This document shows, in pieces, positions 52,860-62,433 of a stretch of DNA of 64,000 nt. The stretch lies in contig CAMYVB010000004.1 of the NCBI GenBank assembly GCA_947302175.1, positions 38,692 through 102,691 of the forward strand, in the 5' to 3' direction. The notes beneath the pieces are model-generated. The model was given only the letters and a program-made list of their open reading frames with translations, searched no databases and was not told where the DNA came from. The stretch comes from an uncultured Bacteroidales bacterium (lineage in GTDB: Bacteria; Bacteroidota; Bacteroidia; Bacteroidales; UBA932). The position numbers were made by a program, and so were the translations under genes. How positions within the stretch are numbered: the stretch's first letter is position 1; every line of letters starts with the position of its first letter.

Positions 52860-54083
52860 TTAGTAAACGAGTTTTCGGAAGTTGGGGACGCGGTGGAAGG
52901 TGACGATATTGCCGTCGTGGGAGTTACGGGCCGCCTTGTCTCCGGAGCGGCTGACTATGCACAGGTCATCGCCATCGATTATCATTGTCGCGTAGTGGCG
53001 GGCTGAGTTGTTGGCAGGGCCTATTGCCACCATGCCGGCGTAGGTCCATCTCAGGAGGTCGGGAGAGAAGGACAGGGCGAGCCTGCGGCGGGCGTTAGAG
53101 CGGCCGTCTATCTGGGAGTGGAGCAGCCAATAAAGCTCCGTCACAGGGTCGTAGCAGATGTGGAACTTTAGGTCGCCGCCGGGGATGTGGACGAAATAGA
53201 CCTCGCCCTCGTTTTTCTTGAAGCGGCCTATGCTGAGAGTTCCGTCTTCATTTTCGCTGCCTTTGAGCATCACTCCTATGTCGGGGAAGCCTGTGCTAGC
53301 CCTGGCAAGAAGGGCAACTGAGCGGCCCGTCGAGTCGTAAAAGGGATGTGCGGGGTTGAAGATGCGTATTACGTTGGTCTCCAGCATGCCGGGGCGGCCT
53401 TCCCCGACAACGGGTATTCCCGAGGGGCGGGCTGCCGCCATGTCGTCGTCAGGGTTGTAAAGCGGGGAGAAACGCCACGACGCAGGGTCGGTGAGGTCTG
53501 CTTTGGAATCGGCCTGCATCAGCACTGGACCCACGCCGGGCCAATAGTGGCCGTCCGCTACCCATTTTTCATATACCAGAGTTATCTTCCCGCCGCAGGT
53601 GTCCACCGCGGTGCAGCTCTGGTGCCAGCTGGGCTCGGGGCATAGGACTGAAGGCTCGCTCCAGCTTTCGCCGTTATCGTCGCTGCGGCTTATCAGCAGG
53701 CGGCCGGAATGGCCTATCATATAGATGGAGCCTCCCTCCTTGAAGAGTATCTCGTGCATCATGGGTATGCGTGCGGGAGTAGGACGCCAGCTGCGGCCTT
53801 TGTCGTCGGATAGGAGTATGCGGATTTGATTGCCTGCCTTGTAGTCGCCAAAGTCAGACTTGGGGCCGTCGAGCATGTAGGTGCCGGGGCCGCCGTAGTC
53901 AACGGCGACTATGTAACGCCCGTCCTCGCCTTCGATGATGCCGGGAGTGTAGAGGAAAACGCTGTCAGGGCAAGGGGAAACGGCGATAACGTCCTCGCTT
54001 GCTATTATCCTGCCGGCGTTTGACCCTGCCGTGCAGGAAGCTAGCGTTATGGCTAAGGCGAGTATTATCGGGCTCTTGGTCAT
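52860..54083 (-). CDS. Sialidase-like (BNR repeat) lipoprotein
   Basis: A 407-residue lipoprotein (lipobox at Cys17, LAITLASC) with a six-bladed sialidase-like propeller. Asp boxes are SDDKGRSW and SDDNGESW. The Arg-Ile-Pro motif of true GH33 sialidases is not obvious, though the N-terminal DSVFLYTPGIIEGEDGRYIV may be a substitute. The catalytic activity is uncertain; such proteins include exo-sialidases and other glycosidases. Its start overlaps the esterase stop by one base and its stop abuts GH2, so esterase, propeller and GH2 form one operon. Confidence 0.8.
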   Translation of the reverse strand: MTKSPIILALAITLASCTAGSNAGRIIASEDVIAVSPCPDSVFLYTPGIIEGEDGRYIVAVDYGGPGTYMLDGPKSDFGDYKAGNQIRILLSDDKGRSWRPTPARIPMMHEILFKEGGSIYMIGHSGRLLISRSDDNGESWSEPSVLCPEPSWHQSCTAVDTCGGKITLVYEKWVADGHYWPGVGPVLMQADSKADLTDPASWRFSPLYNPDDDMAAARPSGIPVVGEGRPGMLETNVIRIFNPAHPFYDSTGRSVALLARASTGFPDIGVMLKGSENEDGTLSIGRFKKNEGEVYFVHIPGGDLKFHICYDPVTELYWLLHSQIDGRSNARRRLALSFSPDLLRWTYAGMVAIGPANNSARHYATMIIDGDDLCIVSRSGDKAARNSHDGNIVTFHRVPNFRKLVY

Positions 54084-54943
54084 TATTTATCAAAGTTGCG
54101 GGAGGCGAAGGGCAGGGACATGCGAAGCGCGAGGTGCCAGTATTCCCAGTTGTGGACGCCGTCGCGCACCCTGAGCTCGCTCTTTATGCCGTGCCTGCGC
54201 ATGGCCTGGTGGAGAGAGACGTTCTGGTCGAAAAGGAAATCGTCGTCGCCGCAGTCTATGAACCACTTTACCGTCTTCAGGGCCTCGATTGTCGCTTCGT
54301 CGGCGTTGTTGACAAAGTCTATTGCGGAGTGCTCCCTGACGGCTTCGCCTGTGTAGTAGAGGCAGTCCTTCGGGCCCTTGGAGGCCTTGACTTCGTCGGC
54401 CTTGTTGTCCAGCCAGCCGCTCATTATGTAGCAGCTCGAGTACATGCCGGGGTACCTCTGGGCATAGACGGCGCTGCCGCCTCCACCCATAGACAGGCCC
54501 TGGACGGCCCTGTGGCCCTTGTCGCCGATAATCCTGTACTTCGTTTCAACTGCGGGGATGAATTCCTGGTAGAAGAAATCCTCGTAGTTCCAGTTCGGCA
54601 TGTTGAAATAGCCGTTGGGAACGTGGTGGGTGTCGCGGTCGCCGGCGCAGGGCATGACGATTACCATGGGGCGTATTTCGCCGGAGCGGGAGAGCTCGTC
54701 AGCGACAGTCTGCATGTGCCCGAGGTTCTTCCAGTCGGTGTGATTGCCGGTGAGGCCGTGGAGAAGATAGATTACGGGGTAGGTCGCATCGCTCTTGTCG
54801 AAGCCGTCGGGGAGATAGACGTTGAATTTCACGGTGGAATTGAGGATTTCGCTGCGTAGACTGTCGGTGACTATCTTGCCTGCGCTTGCCGTCAATGCGG
54901 GAACGAGGAAAAGAACAAGGAGAAGAGAAAGGTATTTTTTCAT
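54083..54943 (-). CDS. CE1-type carbohydrate esterase (esterase D/feruloyl-esterase-like)
   Basis: A 286-residue secreted alpha/beta-hydrolase with signal peptide (about 1-21). It shows YPVIYLLHGLTGNHTDW near the start, the nucleophile Ser in GLSMGGGG, a candidate Asp in CGDDDFLFDQN and the His in VHNWEYWHLAL. This CE1 pattern is found in acetyl-xylan and feruloyl esterases and in esterase D. It heads the minus-strand operon with the sialidase-like protein and GH2. The ATG at 54949 (MTMKKY) is an alternative start. Confidence 0.88.
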   Translation of the reverse strand: MKKYLSLLLVLFLVPALTASAGKIVTDSLRSEILNSTVKFNVYLPDGFDKSDATYPVIYLLHGLTGNHTDWKNLGHMQTVADELSRSGEIRPMVIVMPCAGDRDTHHVPNGYFNMPNWNYEDFFYQEFIPAVETKYRIIGDKGHRAVQGLSMGGGGSAVYAQRYPGMYSSCYIMSGWLDNKADEVKASKGPKDCLYYTGEAVREHSAIDFVNNADEATIEALKTVKWFIDCGDDDFLFDQNVSLHQAMRRHGIKSELRVRDGVHNWEYWHLALRMSLPFASRNFDK

Positions 54944-55006
54944 GGTCATTAGTATTTCGTGACGACTAATTTAAGGATTTTTGGTCAAACCGTGGGCAAT
55001 CTTTGC

Positions 55007-55014
55007 TATCTTTG
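55007..55014 (+). promoter_or_regulatory. -7 element of the GH78 operon
   Basis: TATCTTTG, a perfect TAnnTTTG, lies 17 bases before the GH78 ATG at 55032. A TTTG at 54980-54983 is 23 bases upstream of it, wider than normal, so the upstream element is uncertain. Confidence 0.5.
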
Positions 55015-55031
55015 AAAAAAAATAACTCCGC

Positions 55032-57329
55032 ATGAACACAATCGTCCTGGCACTCACCCTCGCCCTGTCAGTATCCGCAGCCGTGAGCGAGCCTTCCCAA
55101 GCCATAGTCAAGGCCGATAATTCCAAGATAATCCTCGCGCCAAATACCATCACCTGCCCCGATGCCGTCCCTGGTAAGGCCAACCAGTGGCTAGCCTTCC
55201 GGCGCGACTTCCGCCTCGAAACACGGCCCACCGAAGCGAAGGCAAGAATCGCCGCCGACAGCAAATACTGGCTCTGGATAAATGGCAAGCAGGTCGTCTT
55301 CGAAGGGTCACTGAAGCGCGGTCCCAACCCTCAGGACAGCTACTATGACGAAATAGACCTCGCCCCCTACATCAAAAAGGGCGAAAACAGGATAGCACTC
55401 CTCGTGTGGTATTTCGGTCGCCAGGGTTTTTCCCACAAGGACAGCGGCAAACCCCAGCTCTGGATGGAATGCCCCGAAGCGATCATCAGCTCTTCTGACA
55501 GCCAATGGCTCACCGCCATCCACCCCGCCTACGGCACTGCGGACTGCCCCAAGCCCAACTACCGCCTCCCGGAATCCAGCATCAGTTTCGACGAACGCCT
55601 CAATATAAACGGATGGCAGACAGTTGATTCCGAAACCCTTGAGAATAAGGGATTCAAGCCTGCGGCCCAAATCGAAAGCACTCTTGGCGCCCTGCACCCC
55701 CGCCCCATTCCCCTGTGGAAGGATTTCGGTGTCAAGAGCGCCAGGTTCGAAAACCGCAGGGGCGAAAAGTGCGACACCCTCATCGCCCTCCTCCCACACA
55801 ACATGCAAATGACCCCCATACTCAAAGTCAGCGACGCTGAGGGAGGTCACCGCATCCTAATCGAAACCGACCACTCCGCCATCGGCAAGACCGAAAACCT
55901 CCGCGCCGAATATATAAGCGCCAAAGGCACAAAGACATACGAATCTCTCGGCTGGCTCAGCGGCATGCGCATCATCCTTACCGTGGAGCACGGGGCCGAG
56001 GTCAAAGCAATCAAGTATCGCGAGACCGGCTACGACACCTTTGCCGAAGGAAGTTTCAGCTGCAGCGACCCTTTCTTCAACAAATTCTGGCAGAAGGGCC
56101 TTCGCACCATCTACGTCAACGCCCGCGACACCTTCTTCGACTGCCCGGAGAGGGAAAGGGCCGCGTGGCTCGGCGACATCGTCGTAATCCTCAGCGAATG
56201 CTTCCACAGCTACTCCACTTCCCTCCACGCCCTCATTCGCAAGACCATGCTCGAAGCCTGCGCGTGGCAAAAGGAAGACGGCAGCATCTACGGTCCCGTC
56301 CCCTCCGGCAACTGGATCAAGGAACTCCCCGTACAGTCGCTCGCGACCGTGAGCCGCTACGGGCTCTGGACCTACTACATGCACACAGGCGATCTTGAGA
56401 CCCTTGAGATCTGCTATCCTTCAGTCAAGCGCTATCTCGACTGCTACTCCATCGGCGCCGATGGCCTGACCGAGTACCGCAAGGCAGAATGGAACTGGGG
56501 AGATTGGGGAGATGAGCGCGACATGCATCTCCTCCAGACCGCCTGGTACTGCATAGCCCTCGACGGCGCGGTAAGGATGGCCGAAACACTTGGCAAAACG
56601 GACGACGCCACTGAACTCAGCGAAAGGCTCGAAGCTCTTCGCAAAGCCTGCAACGAGGTTTGCTGGACAGGCAGCGCCTACCGCCACCCCGCATACGAAG
56701 GGCAGACGGACGACCGTGTGCAAGCTCTCGCAATACTCGGCGGTATAGCCGGTCCCGAAAAGTACGAGGCCCTATTCGAAACTCTCAAGCAGGAGGAGCA
56801 CGCCAGTTCCTTCATGGAAAAATACGTAATGGAGGCTCTGTTCGCCATAGGAGAGCCTGAGTACGCCATGGAGCGCGCCCGCAAGCGCTTCGATTTCATG
56901 GTCAATCACCCCGGCTACGACACCCTCTTCGAAAGCTGGGACGTGGGCGTTAAGAACTGGACTTGTGGCAGCGTCAACCATGCCTGGAGCGGCGCACCGC
57001 TTGCCGTCCTGCCCGAGCGCATGATGGGCCTGATGCCCACCAGTCCCGCCTGGAAGTCTTTCACCGTTGCCCCGGTCCCCGGCGTTTTCGACAGCTGCAA
57101 CATCTCCTTCCCCACAGTCGCAGGCACAGTGGCATCGTCTTTCAAGCGCCGCGGCTCTTTCGTCACATGGAAAATCACTGTTCCTGAAGGGTCTGAAGCC
57201 AGCGTCACAATCCCTTGGGAATTCAGCAGATGCAGCCTGGACGGCAAAAAATGCGAAACAACGACACTTTATCTCGGCGGCGGGATGCACACAATCAGGA
57301 TAAAATTGTTATCTTGCAAAAATTTCTAA
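55032..57329 (+). CDS. GH78-type alpha-L-rhamnosidase
   Basis: A 765-residue secreted enzyme (signal peptide to about residue 18). N-terminal beta-sandwich domains (about 30-330) are followed by the (alpha/alpha)6 catalytic barrel with the family motif DTFFDCPERERAAWLGD, EWNWGDWGDERDMHLLQTAWY, FESWDVGVKNWTCGSVNHAWSGAP and the C-terminal GLMPTSPAWKSFTVAPVPG. The acidic residues of the DCPERERAAW loop and of SWD are the likely catalytic groups. It would remove rhamnose, for example from rhamnogalacturonan. It is followed after 12 bases by the deaminase gene. Confidence 0.85.
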   Translation: MNTIVLALTLALSVSAAVSEPSQAIVKADNSKIILAPNTITCPDAVPGKANQWLAFRRDFRLETRPTEAKARIAADSKYWLWINGKQVVFEGSLKRGPNPQDSYYDEIDLAPYIKKGENRIALLVWYFGRQGFSHKDSGKPQLWMECPEAIISSSDSQWLTAIHPAYGTADCPKPNYRLPESSISFDERLNINGWQTVDSETLENKGFKPAAQIESTLGALHPRPIPLWKDFGVKSARFENRRGEKCDTLIALLPHNMQMTPILKVSDAEGGHRILIETDHSAIGKTENLRAEYISAKGTKTYESLGWLSGMRIILTVEHGAEVKAIKYRETGYDTFAEGSFSCSDPFFNKFWQKGLRTIYVNARDTFFDCPERERAAWLGDIVVILSECFHSYSTSLHALIRKTMLEACAWQKEDGSIYGPVPSGNWIKELPVQSLATVSRYGLWTYYMHTGDLETLEICYPSVKRYLDCYSIGADGLTEYRKAEWNWGDWGDERDMHLLQTAWYCIALDGAVRMAETLGKTDDATELSERLEALRKACNEVCWTGSAYRHPAYEGQTDDRVQALAILGGIAGPEKYEALFETLKQEEHASSFMEKYVMEALFAIGEPEYAMERARKRFDFMVNHPGYDTLFESWDVGVKNWTCGSVNHAWSGAPLAVLPERMMGLMPTSPAWKSFTVAPVPGVFDSCNISFPTVAGTVASSFKRRGSFVTWKITVPEGSEASVTIPWEFSRCSLDGKKCETTTLYLGGGMHTIRIKLLSCKNF

Positions 57330-57341
57330 TCCGCTGCGGCC

Positions 57342-58520
57342 ATGAAAAGCATACTCATCAAAAACGTATTCTTCGAGAACAGGAAGCGCAACATTTTGAT
57401 TGAGAAAGGCCGCTTCAAAAGCCTCGATGCCGCGGACGGAGCCGTCGCCCGGCTTGTCATCGACGCCACAGGCAAAGCCATACTCCCAGCCCTCTACAAC
57501 ACCCACACCCACACTCCGATGACGCTCCTTCGCGGCTATGCCGACGACATGCCCCTGGAGCGTTGGCTCACCAACTACGTCTGGCCCTACGAAAACAACA
57601 TGACCGACGACGACTTCGGCCGCGGCAGCAATCTGGCCGCCAAGGAGATGGTGAGCAGCGGCACCGTGTTTTTCAATGAGATGTATTTCGGCATCCACAA
57701 GAGCGTGGACGCCGCGGTCGTGTCGGGTATGAGGGCCGCAATAGGCCTAAGCGTTCTTGGCGGCCACAAGCACACCCTTTCGGCCGACATGATTGACGCC
57801 ATGGAGGATCTCAAGGACCCTACGGGAGGCAGGATTTGCTTTACAGTCGCACCGCATTCCGTATACACAGTTCCCCCGGAAGAGATTAAAAAGTGCGCGC
57901 AGGTGGCCCGCCGCAAGGGCCTGAGAATCCACATACATTGCGCCGAGACAAAGACTGAAGTTGCCAATTGCGTACGCGATTACGGCATGCGCCCCGTTGA
58001 GCTCCTCGATTCGCTCGGCGTCCTGGGTCCGGACGTCATCCTGGCCCATTGTGTCCAGGTCACTGAGAAAGAGGTCGATATCCTTGCCGAGAGGCAGGCC
58101 GTCATTTCGCATTGCCCCTGCTCGAACATGAAGCTCGGCAGCGGCCGTTTCCCCTACGAGCTCATGATCAAGGCCGGCTGCCGCATCACTCTCGGCACTG
58201 ACGGCGCTTCTTCGGGCAACAATCTGGATCTTCGCGAGGCGATGAAGTTCGCCGCTCTTTTGGCCAAGTCCGCAGGCGACCCCGTGCTCCTTCCTGCAGA
58301 GCAGGTTTTCGATTGGGCCACGAGGGCCGGAGCAGAGGCTTTTGGTATTGATGCCGGAGAGATCAGGGTCGGCAAGCTCGCTGACTGCCTGCTGGTGGAT
58401 CTTGGCAACGTGAGGATGCAGCCATGCCACAACCTCATTTCCAATTTCGTCTATTCGGCCGATTCTTCATGCATCGACGCCGTCATCTGCGATGGAAATA
58501 TCATTTATAACAGGATATAG
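57342..58520 (+). CDS. mtaD: MTA/SAH deaminase, amidohydrolase family
   Basis: A 392-residue cytoplasmic amidohydrolase. Metal and active-site motifs are in order: NTHTHTPMTLLRGYADDMPL near residue 55, HIHCAETKTEV, DVILAHCVQV, ISHCPCSNMKLGSG and ITLGTDGASSGNNLD. These match 5-methylthioadenosine/S-adenosylhomocysteine deaminases. Related amidohydrolases act on other nucleosides or guanine, so the exact substrate is not proved. It is oddly embedded between a rhamnosidase and a DUF4091 protein, but lies about 2 kb upstream of the purine-permease operon, which may be a functional link. Confidence 0.85.
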   Translation: MKSILIKNVFFENRKRNILIEKGRFKSLDAADGAVARLVIDATGKAILPALYNTHTHTPMTLLRGYADDMPLERWLTNYVWPYENNMTDDDFGRGSNLAAKEMVSSGTVFFNEMYFGIHKSVDAAVVSGMRAAIGLSVLGGHKHTLSADMIDAMEDLKDPTGGRICFTVAPHSVYTVPPEEIKKCAQVARRKGLRIHIHCAETKTEVANCVRDYGMRPVELLDSLGVLGPDVILAHCVQVTEKEVDILAERQAVISHCPCSNMKLGSGRFPYELMIKAGCRITLGTDGASSGNNLDLREAMKFAALLAKSAGDPVLLPAEQVFDWATRAGAEAFGIDAGEIRVGKLADCLLVDLGNVRMQPCHNLISNFVYSADSSCIDAVICDGNIIYNRI

Positions 58521-60182
58521 ATGAAAAATATAGTATTGATAATAGGGCTGCTGGCGGCGATGAACGTCGGGGCGGCGGCGAAGGTGGAGTTTGGATGGGG
58601 AGAGAGCGGGAAGCATTATGCCGAGGCCGAAAAGCCCGCGTTCGAAAAGGCGCCATTCAAATTCACGGCATGGAAGGGCGAAAGGATAAACGCCATGGCG
58701 CTCGTATGGAGCGACGAAAGCCTCATTAACCTCAAAGCAAGCGTCAGCGCAATTAGCGCTAAAGCATATACCCTGCCCGAAGGATCGGCAAGCGCGTCGT
58801 TTGTTTGCTATGTCGCGGGCGATGTTCTTGCTCCCGGCTTCAACCAGTGCGGCAAAAGGGATACCGTCAACTGGCAGGCCATCAGCCGCGCCGACCGCTT
58901 CTGCGGCCCTGCTCTTGACAGCGCCCCAGCAGGAAAGGTACACCCCATCTGGATTTCGATTGATGTGCCGTCCGACACCCCCGAAGGTCTATATAAAGGT
59001 TCACTAACCTTGGAGGCTGAAGGGCTTTGCAAGACCCTCCCCTTCAGTTTCAAAGTCGGTCCCCGCACCCTTACCGCGGCTCACGAGCGCCCCTTCAGGC
59101 TCGACCTGTGGCAGAATCCCTACGCTGTGGCGAGGGTCGCAGGCGTGCGCCCCTGGAGCCCTGAGCACTTCGAGGCGATGAAGCCCGTGATGTCCATGCT
59201 CGCACGCGCAGGGCAGAAAGTCGTGACCGCCACCATCATCGACCGCCCCTGGAACGGCCAGACCGAGGACCCCTTCGGGTCTATGGTGACCAAAGTGCGC
59301 CGCATCGACGGTACATGGCTTTACGACTTCACCATCTTCGACCGCTGGGTGGAGTTCATGGAGGGCCTGGGCATAGACGGCGGCATAGGCTGCTACACCA
59401 TGATTCCTTGGAAGCACGAATACGACTTCTTCGACCAGGCCACGGGCAAGGTCGCAGTGATAAACGCCCTCCCGGGCACTCCCGAGTACGAAGACTACTG
59501 GGGCCATTTCATAATGGAATTCGCCGCCCATCTCAAGGCCAAAGGATGGTTTGAAAAGACTTCTATCGCCATGGATGAAAGGGGCGAAGAAGGCATGAAG
59601 GCGGCCCTTGCCGTTATTCACAAATACGAACCCGCGATGAGGGTTGCCCTTGCCGGCAGCTATCATCCTTCCATAGCCGACGAAATCGACGACTATTGCC
59701 TTGCATTCAAGGAGAGCTTCACCGAGGGCGAAGTGGAAAGGCGCCGCGAGGCCCTTCAGTATTCCACCTATTATACCTGCTGCGCTGAGCGCTATCCCAA
59801 CACCTTCATAGCTTCCGAGCCCGCCGAAGCGTGCTGGCTTGCCATGGCCGCCATGCAAAAGGGAGTGGACGGCTACCTCCGTTGGGCTTTCAACAGCTGG
59901 ACCGCCGACCCCGAGCACGACGCCCGCTTCCGCAGCTGGGCTGCCGGCGACACCTATATGGTCTATCCCGGTGGCATGAGTTCCCCCCGTTTCGAAAAGC
60001 TCTGCGAAGGATTGCAGGACTATGAAAAGGCCCGGCTCCTGAGGGAAGAATGGCAGGGCGACCCTTCAAAAGCGAAAAAGCTCGCCGCCCTGGAAAAGGC
60101 GATTGACGCTTTCACTTTGCAAGTGATTGAGGCATCGGGACCTATCCCTTCTGTCGAGAATCTACGAAAGGTTTTTGAGTGA
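58521..60182 (+). CDS. DUF4091 / GH123-like glycoside hydrolase
   Basis: A 553-residue secreted protein (signal peptide to about residue 19). A beta-sandwich N-terminal part (about 20-185) precedes a TIM-barrel region starting at RPFRLDLWQNPYAVARVAGV, the usual start of DUF4091. The Asp-Glu pair in KTSIAMDERGEEGM corresponds to the substrate-assisted catalytic pair of GH123 beta-N-acetylgalactosaminidases, and WAFNSWTADPEHDARF is also typical. The substrate is inferred from the family only. It starts on the base after the deaminase stop and ends just before a strong terminator. Confidence 0.78.
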   Translation: MKNIVLIIGLLAAMNVGAAAKVEFGWGESGKHYAEAEKPAFEKAPFKFTAWKGERINAMALVWSDESLINLKASVSAISAKAYTLPEGSASASFVCYVAGDVLAPGFNQCGKRDTVNWQAISRADRFCGPALDSAPAGKVHPIWISIDVPSDTPEGLYKGSLTLEAEGLCKTLPFSFKVGPRTLTAAHERPFRLDLWQNPYAVARVAGVRPWSPEHFEAMKPVMSMLARAGQKVVTATIIDRPWNGQTEDPFGSMVTKVRRIDGTWLYDFTIFDRWVEFMEGLGIDGGIGCYTMIPWKHEYDFFDQATGKVAVINALPGTPEYEDYWGHFIMEFAAHLKAKGWFEKTSIAMDERGEEGMKAALAVIHKYEPAMRVALAGSYHPSIADEIDDYCLAFKESFTEGEVERRREALQYSTYYTCCAERYPNTFIASEPAEACWLAMAAMQKGVDGYLRWAFNSWTADPEHDARFRSWAAGDTYMVYPGGMSSPRFEKLCEGLQDYEKARLLREEWQGDPSKAKKLAALEKAIDAFTLQVIEASGPIPSVENLRKVFE

Positions 60183-60190
60183 AATTGTTG

Positions 60191-60224
60191 AAAAATCTGT
60201 GGAAAATTCTCCACAGATTTTTTG
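60191..60224 (+). terminator. Terminator of the GH78-mtaD-DUF4091 operon
   Basis: AAAAATCTGTGGA (60191-60203) pairs with TCCACAGATTTTT starting at 60210 and runs into a T-tract. The last bases overlap the TTTG of the next promoter. Confidence 0.9.
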
Positions 60225-60252
60225 TAATAAATTTTTTTAATAACTATTTTTG
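60221..60252 (+). promoter_or_regulatory. Promoter of the nucleobase permease operon
   Basis: TTTG (60221-60224) and TATTTTTG (60245-60252) are 20 bases apart, a full consensus match. The start would be near 60258, giving a leader of about 50 bases, too short for a purine riboswitch. Confidence 0.78.
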
Positions 60253-60307
60253 CATGGTCATAATAGAGGACTGAAAGCCTGATTTTACTTTTTAACCTAT
60301 AATATTT

Positions 60308-61657
60308 ATGACAAAACAAGCGCAAGCAATCTACGATGCCCGCACCTTAGGCAAGGGCAAGATGCTTACCCTCGGCCTCCAGCACATGTTCGCCATGTTC
60401 GGAGCCACAGTCTTAGTCCCGGTCATTACCGGTCTTTCGATGAGCGCCACCCTCCTTTTCGCAGGTTTCGGAACGCTCATTTTTCATTTCCTGACCAAGA
60501 TGAAGGTCCCGGCGTTCCTCGGCTCGTCCTTCGCTTTCCTCGGCGGTTACGCAGCGGTAGTAGCCATGGGAGAAGCCCAAGGACTTTCCGCCACCGAGTC
60601 ACTGCCTTATGCCTGCATCGGAGTCTTCTGTGCAGGCATTATTTATTTCATCCTGGCAGGCCTCTTCGCTGCATTCGGCGCAAGGAAGGTCATGAGGTTC
60701 TTCCCTCCCATCGTGACCGGACCCATCATCATCGCCATCGGACTTACCCTCAGCGGCTCCGCCATCAATAACTGCAACAGCAACTGGTGGATTGCCCTGC
60801 TTGCGATTGCCATCATCATAGTTTGCAACATATGGGGCAAGGGCATGGTTAGGATAATCCCCATCTTGCTCGGCGTATTCGGTTCGTACATAGTCGCGGC
60901 CTGCTTCGGCCTCTGCGACTTCTCGGCAGTCAAGGACGCAGCCTGGATAGGCGTACCCTTCAAATGGCAGAACACCGCTTTCCACGTGTTCGCCAGCCCC
61001 AACTGGGGCCTGATCGTCAGCGCCATTATAGCCATAGTGCCTATTTCTCTGGCCACTATGATGGAGCATATAGGCGACATGTGCGCCATTTCCTCCACCA
61101 CGGGCGAGAACTATCTCGAAGATCCCGGTCTCCACAGGACCCTGATGGGCGACGGTCTCGCCACTATGCTCGCCTCGCTCTTCGGCGCCCCCGCCAACAC
61201 CACATACGGTGAAAACACCGGCGTACTGAACCTCACAAAGGTCTATGACCCCCGCGTCATACGCATCGCCGCCGTCTTCGCCATCATCCTGAGCTTCTGC
61301 CCGAAGTTCAGCGCCCTCATCGCCTGCATGCCTGCCGCAACTATTGGCGGCGTATCCCTTATCCTTTACGGTATGATTTCCGCCGTTGGCGTACGCAACA
61401 TCGTTGAGAACCAGGTGGACTTCACCAAGAGCCGCAACGTAATCATCGCTGCTCTCATCCTGGTCCTCGCCATCGGCATCAGCTACAGCATCGGCGCCAT
61501 CGACCTTGGATTCACCAAGCTCAGCGGCCTGGCGGTTGCAGCCCTGGTGGGCGTCATCATGAACGCAGTACTTCCCGGCAAAGACTACGAGTTCGGCTCC
61601 AACGAGATGGGCGACAAGGCCGTGGACTTCGAAATCAACCCTTCCCTCAGAAAATAG
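60308..61657 (+). CDS. uraA: UraA-type uracil/xanthine permease (NCS2 family)
   Basis: Inner-membrane proton-coupled nucleobase importer. The 449-residue protein has about 14 hydrophobic segments and NCS2 hallmarks: GLQHMFAMFGATVLVPVITG near the N-terminus, VPAFLGSSFAFLGG, IVPISLATMMEHIGDMCAIS with the substrate-contacting Glu, and LASLFGAPANTTYGENTGVL with the second Glu. The uracil branch fits best by the N-terminal and MEHIGD motifs, but xanthine cannot be excluded. It is first in an operon with a Tsx-like barrel and an AzgA-type permease. Confidence 0.88.
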   Translation: MTKQAQAIYDARTLGKGKMLTLGLQHMFAMFGATVLVPVITGLSMSATLLFAGFGTLIFHFLTKMKVPAFLGSSFAFLGGYAAVVAMGEAQGLSATESLPYACIGVFCAGIIYFILAGLFAAFGARKVMRFFPPIVTGPIIIAIGLTLSGSAINNCNSNWWIALLAIAIIIVCNIWGKGMVRIIPILLGVFGSYIVAACFGLCDFSAVKDAAWIGVPFKWQNTAFHVFASPNWGLIVSAIIAIVPISLATMMEHIGDMCAISSTTGENYLEDPGLHRTLMGDGLATMLASLFGAPANTTYGENTGVLNLTKVYDPRVIRIAAVFAIILSFCPKFSALIACMPAATIGGVSLILYGMISAVGVRNIVENQVDFTKSRNVIIAALILVLAIGISYSIGAIDLGFTKLSGLAVAALVGVIMNAVLPGKDYEFGSNEMGDKAVDFEINPSLRK

Positions 61658-61690
61658 AAACCCTATATATTAATCCATAAACTACGTTTT

Positions 61691-62413
61691 ATGTTCAAAA
61701 AAACCATTCTTGCTGTTGCAATTGCAACGCTTGCCTTTGCCCAGGCGGCAAAGGCCCAGACCAACTTCCAGACCTTCTACGATTTTGGCCGTAAGCACTT
61801 CACCACCACCTTGGAAGGATTCCACCAGGACAACTGGGGCAACACCTTCTTCTTCATCGATTACGACTTCAACAACAAGGTCGACGGCAAGGTGATTTCC
61901 CCCAACGGCACCTATTTCGAAATCGCCCGCTGCCTCAACTTCTGGCAGAACAGCGCCCTCGCGCCGCTCAGCCTCCAAGTCGAGTACAACGGTGGTATCA
62001 GCACCGGCGGCACCAGTATCTTCCCCATCAACAGCGCCTTCCTCGCCGGTATTGACTGGTTCCTGCACAGCAAGGATTACAAGAACACCCTCAACCTCAA
62101 GCTCCTCTACAAGCACTTCGTGCACATGGAGTCCTTCATCCCCGCCCAGTTCACCGCTGTCTGGGGCTGCCAGGATCTCTTCGGCCTCACCGGCGTGCGC
62201 TTCTCCGGCTTCGTAGATGTCTGGACCGAGGGCAACAGCGTAGTCATCCTGTCCGAGCCTCAGCTCTGGTACAACATCGGCGGCCTTTTCGGATGCCCCA
62301 ACTTCAATATCGGCGGCGAGGTTGAGCTCAGCTACAATTTCGGCGGCCTTTCCTACACCACCGGCAAGAATTTCAACGTGATGCCTTGCCTCGGCACCAA
62401 GTGGGTTTTCTAA
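61691..62413 (+). CDS. DUF5020/Tsx-like outer-membrane channel
   Basis: A 240-residue protein with a signal peptide (about 1-22) and an alternating aromatic beta-strand pattern (FQTFYDFGRKHFTTTLEGF, GNTFFFIDYDF, FEIARCLNFW, LSLQVEYNGG) ending in Trp-Val-Phe, the usual terminal Phe of outer-membrane barrels. It matches DUF5020, a family related to the nucleoside channel Tsx. Lying between two nucleobase permeases, it is most likely the outer-membrane entry route for nucleosides or bases. Confidence 0.82.
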   Translation: MFKKTILAVAIATLAFAQAAKAQTNFQTFYDFGRKHFTTTLEGFHQDNWGNTFFFIDYDFNNKVDGKVISPNGTYFEIARCLNFWQNSALAPLSLQVEYNGGISTGGTSIFPINSAFLAGIDWFLHSKDYKNTLNLKLLYKHFVHMESFIPAQFTAVWGCQDLFGLTGVRFSGFVDVWTEGNSVVILSEPQLWYNIGGLFGCPNFNIGGEVELSYNFGGLSYTTGKNFNVMPCLGTKWVF

Positions 62414-62433
62414 TCATATAAAAGTCAAGAGAA

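Noticed and set aside
60258-60307. Purine or PRPP riboswitch before the UraA-type gene
   Set aside because: The predicted leader is only about 50 nt, too short for the known aptamers plus expression platform, and no matching motif is seen.
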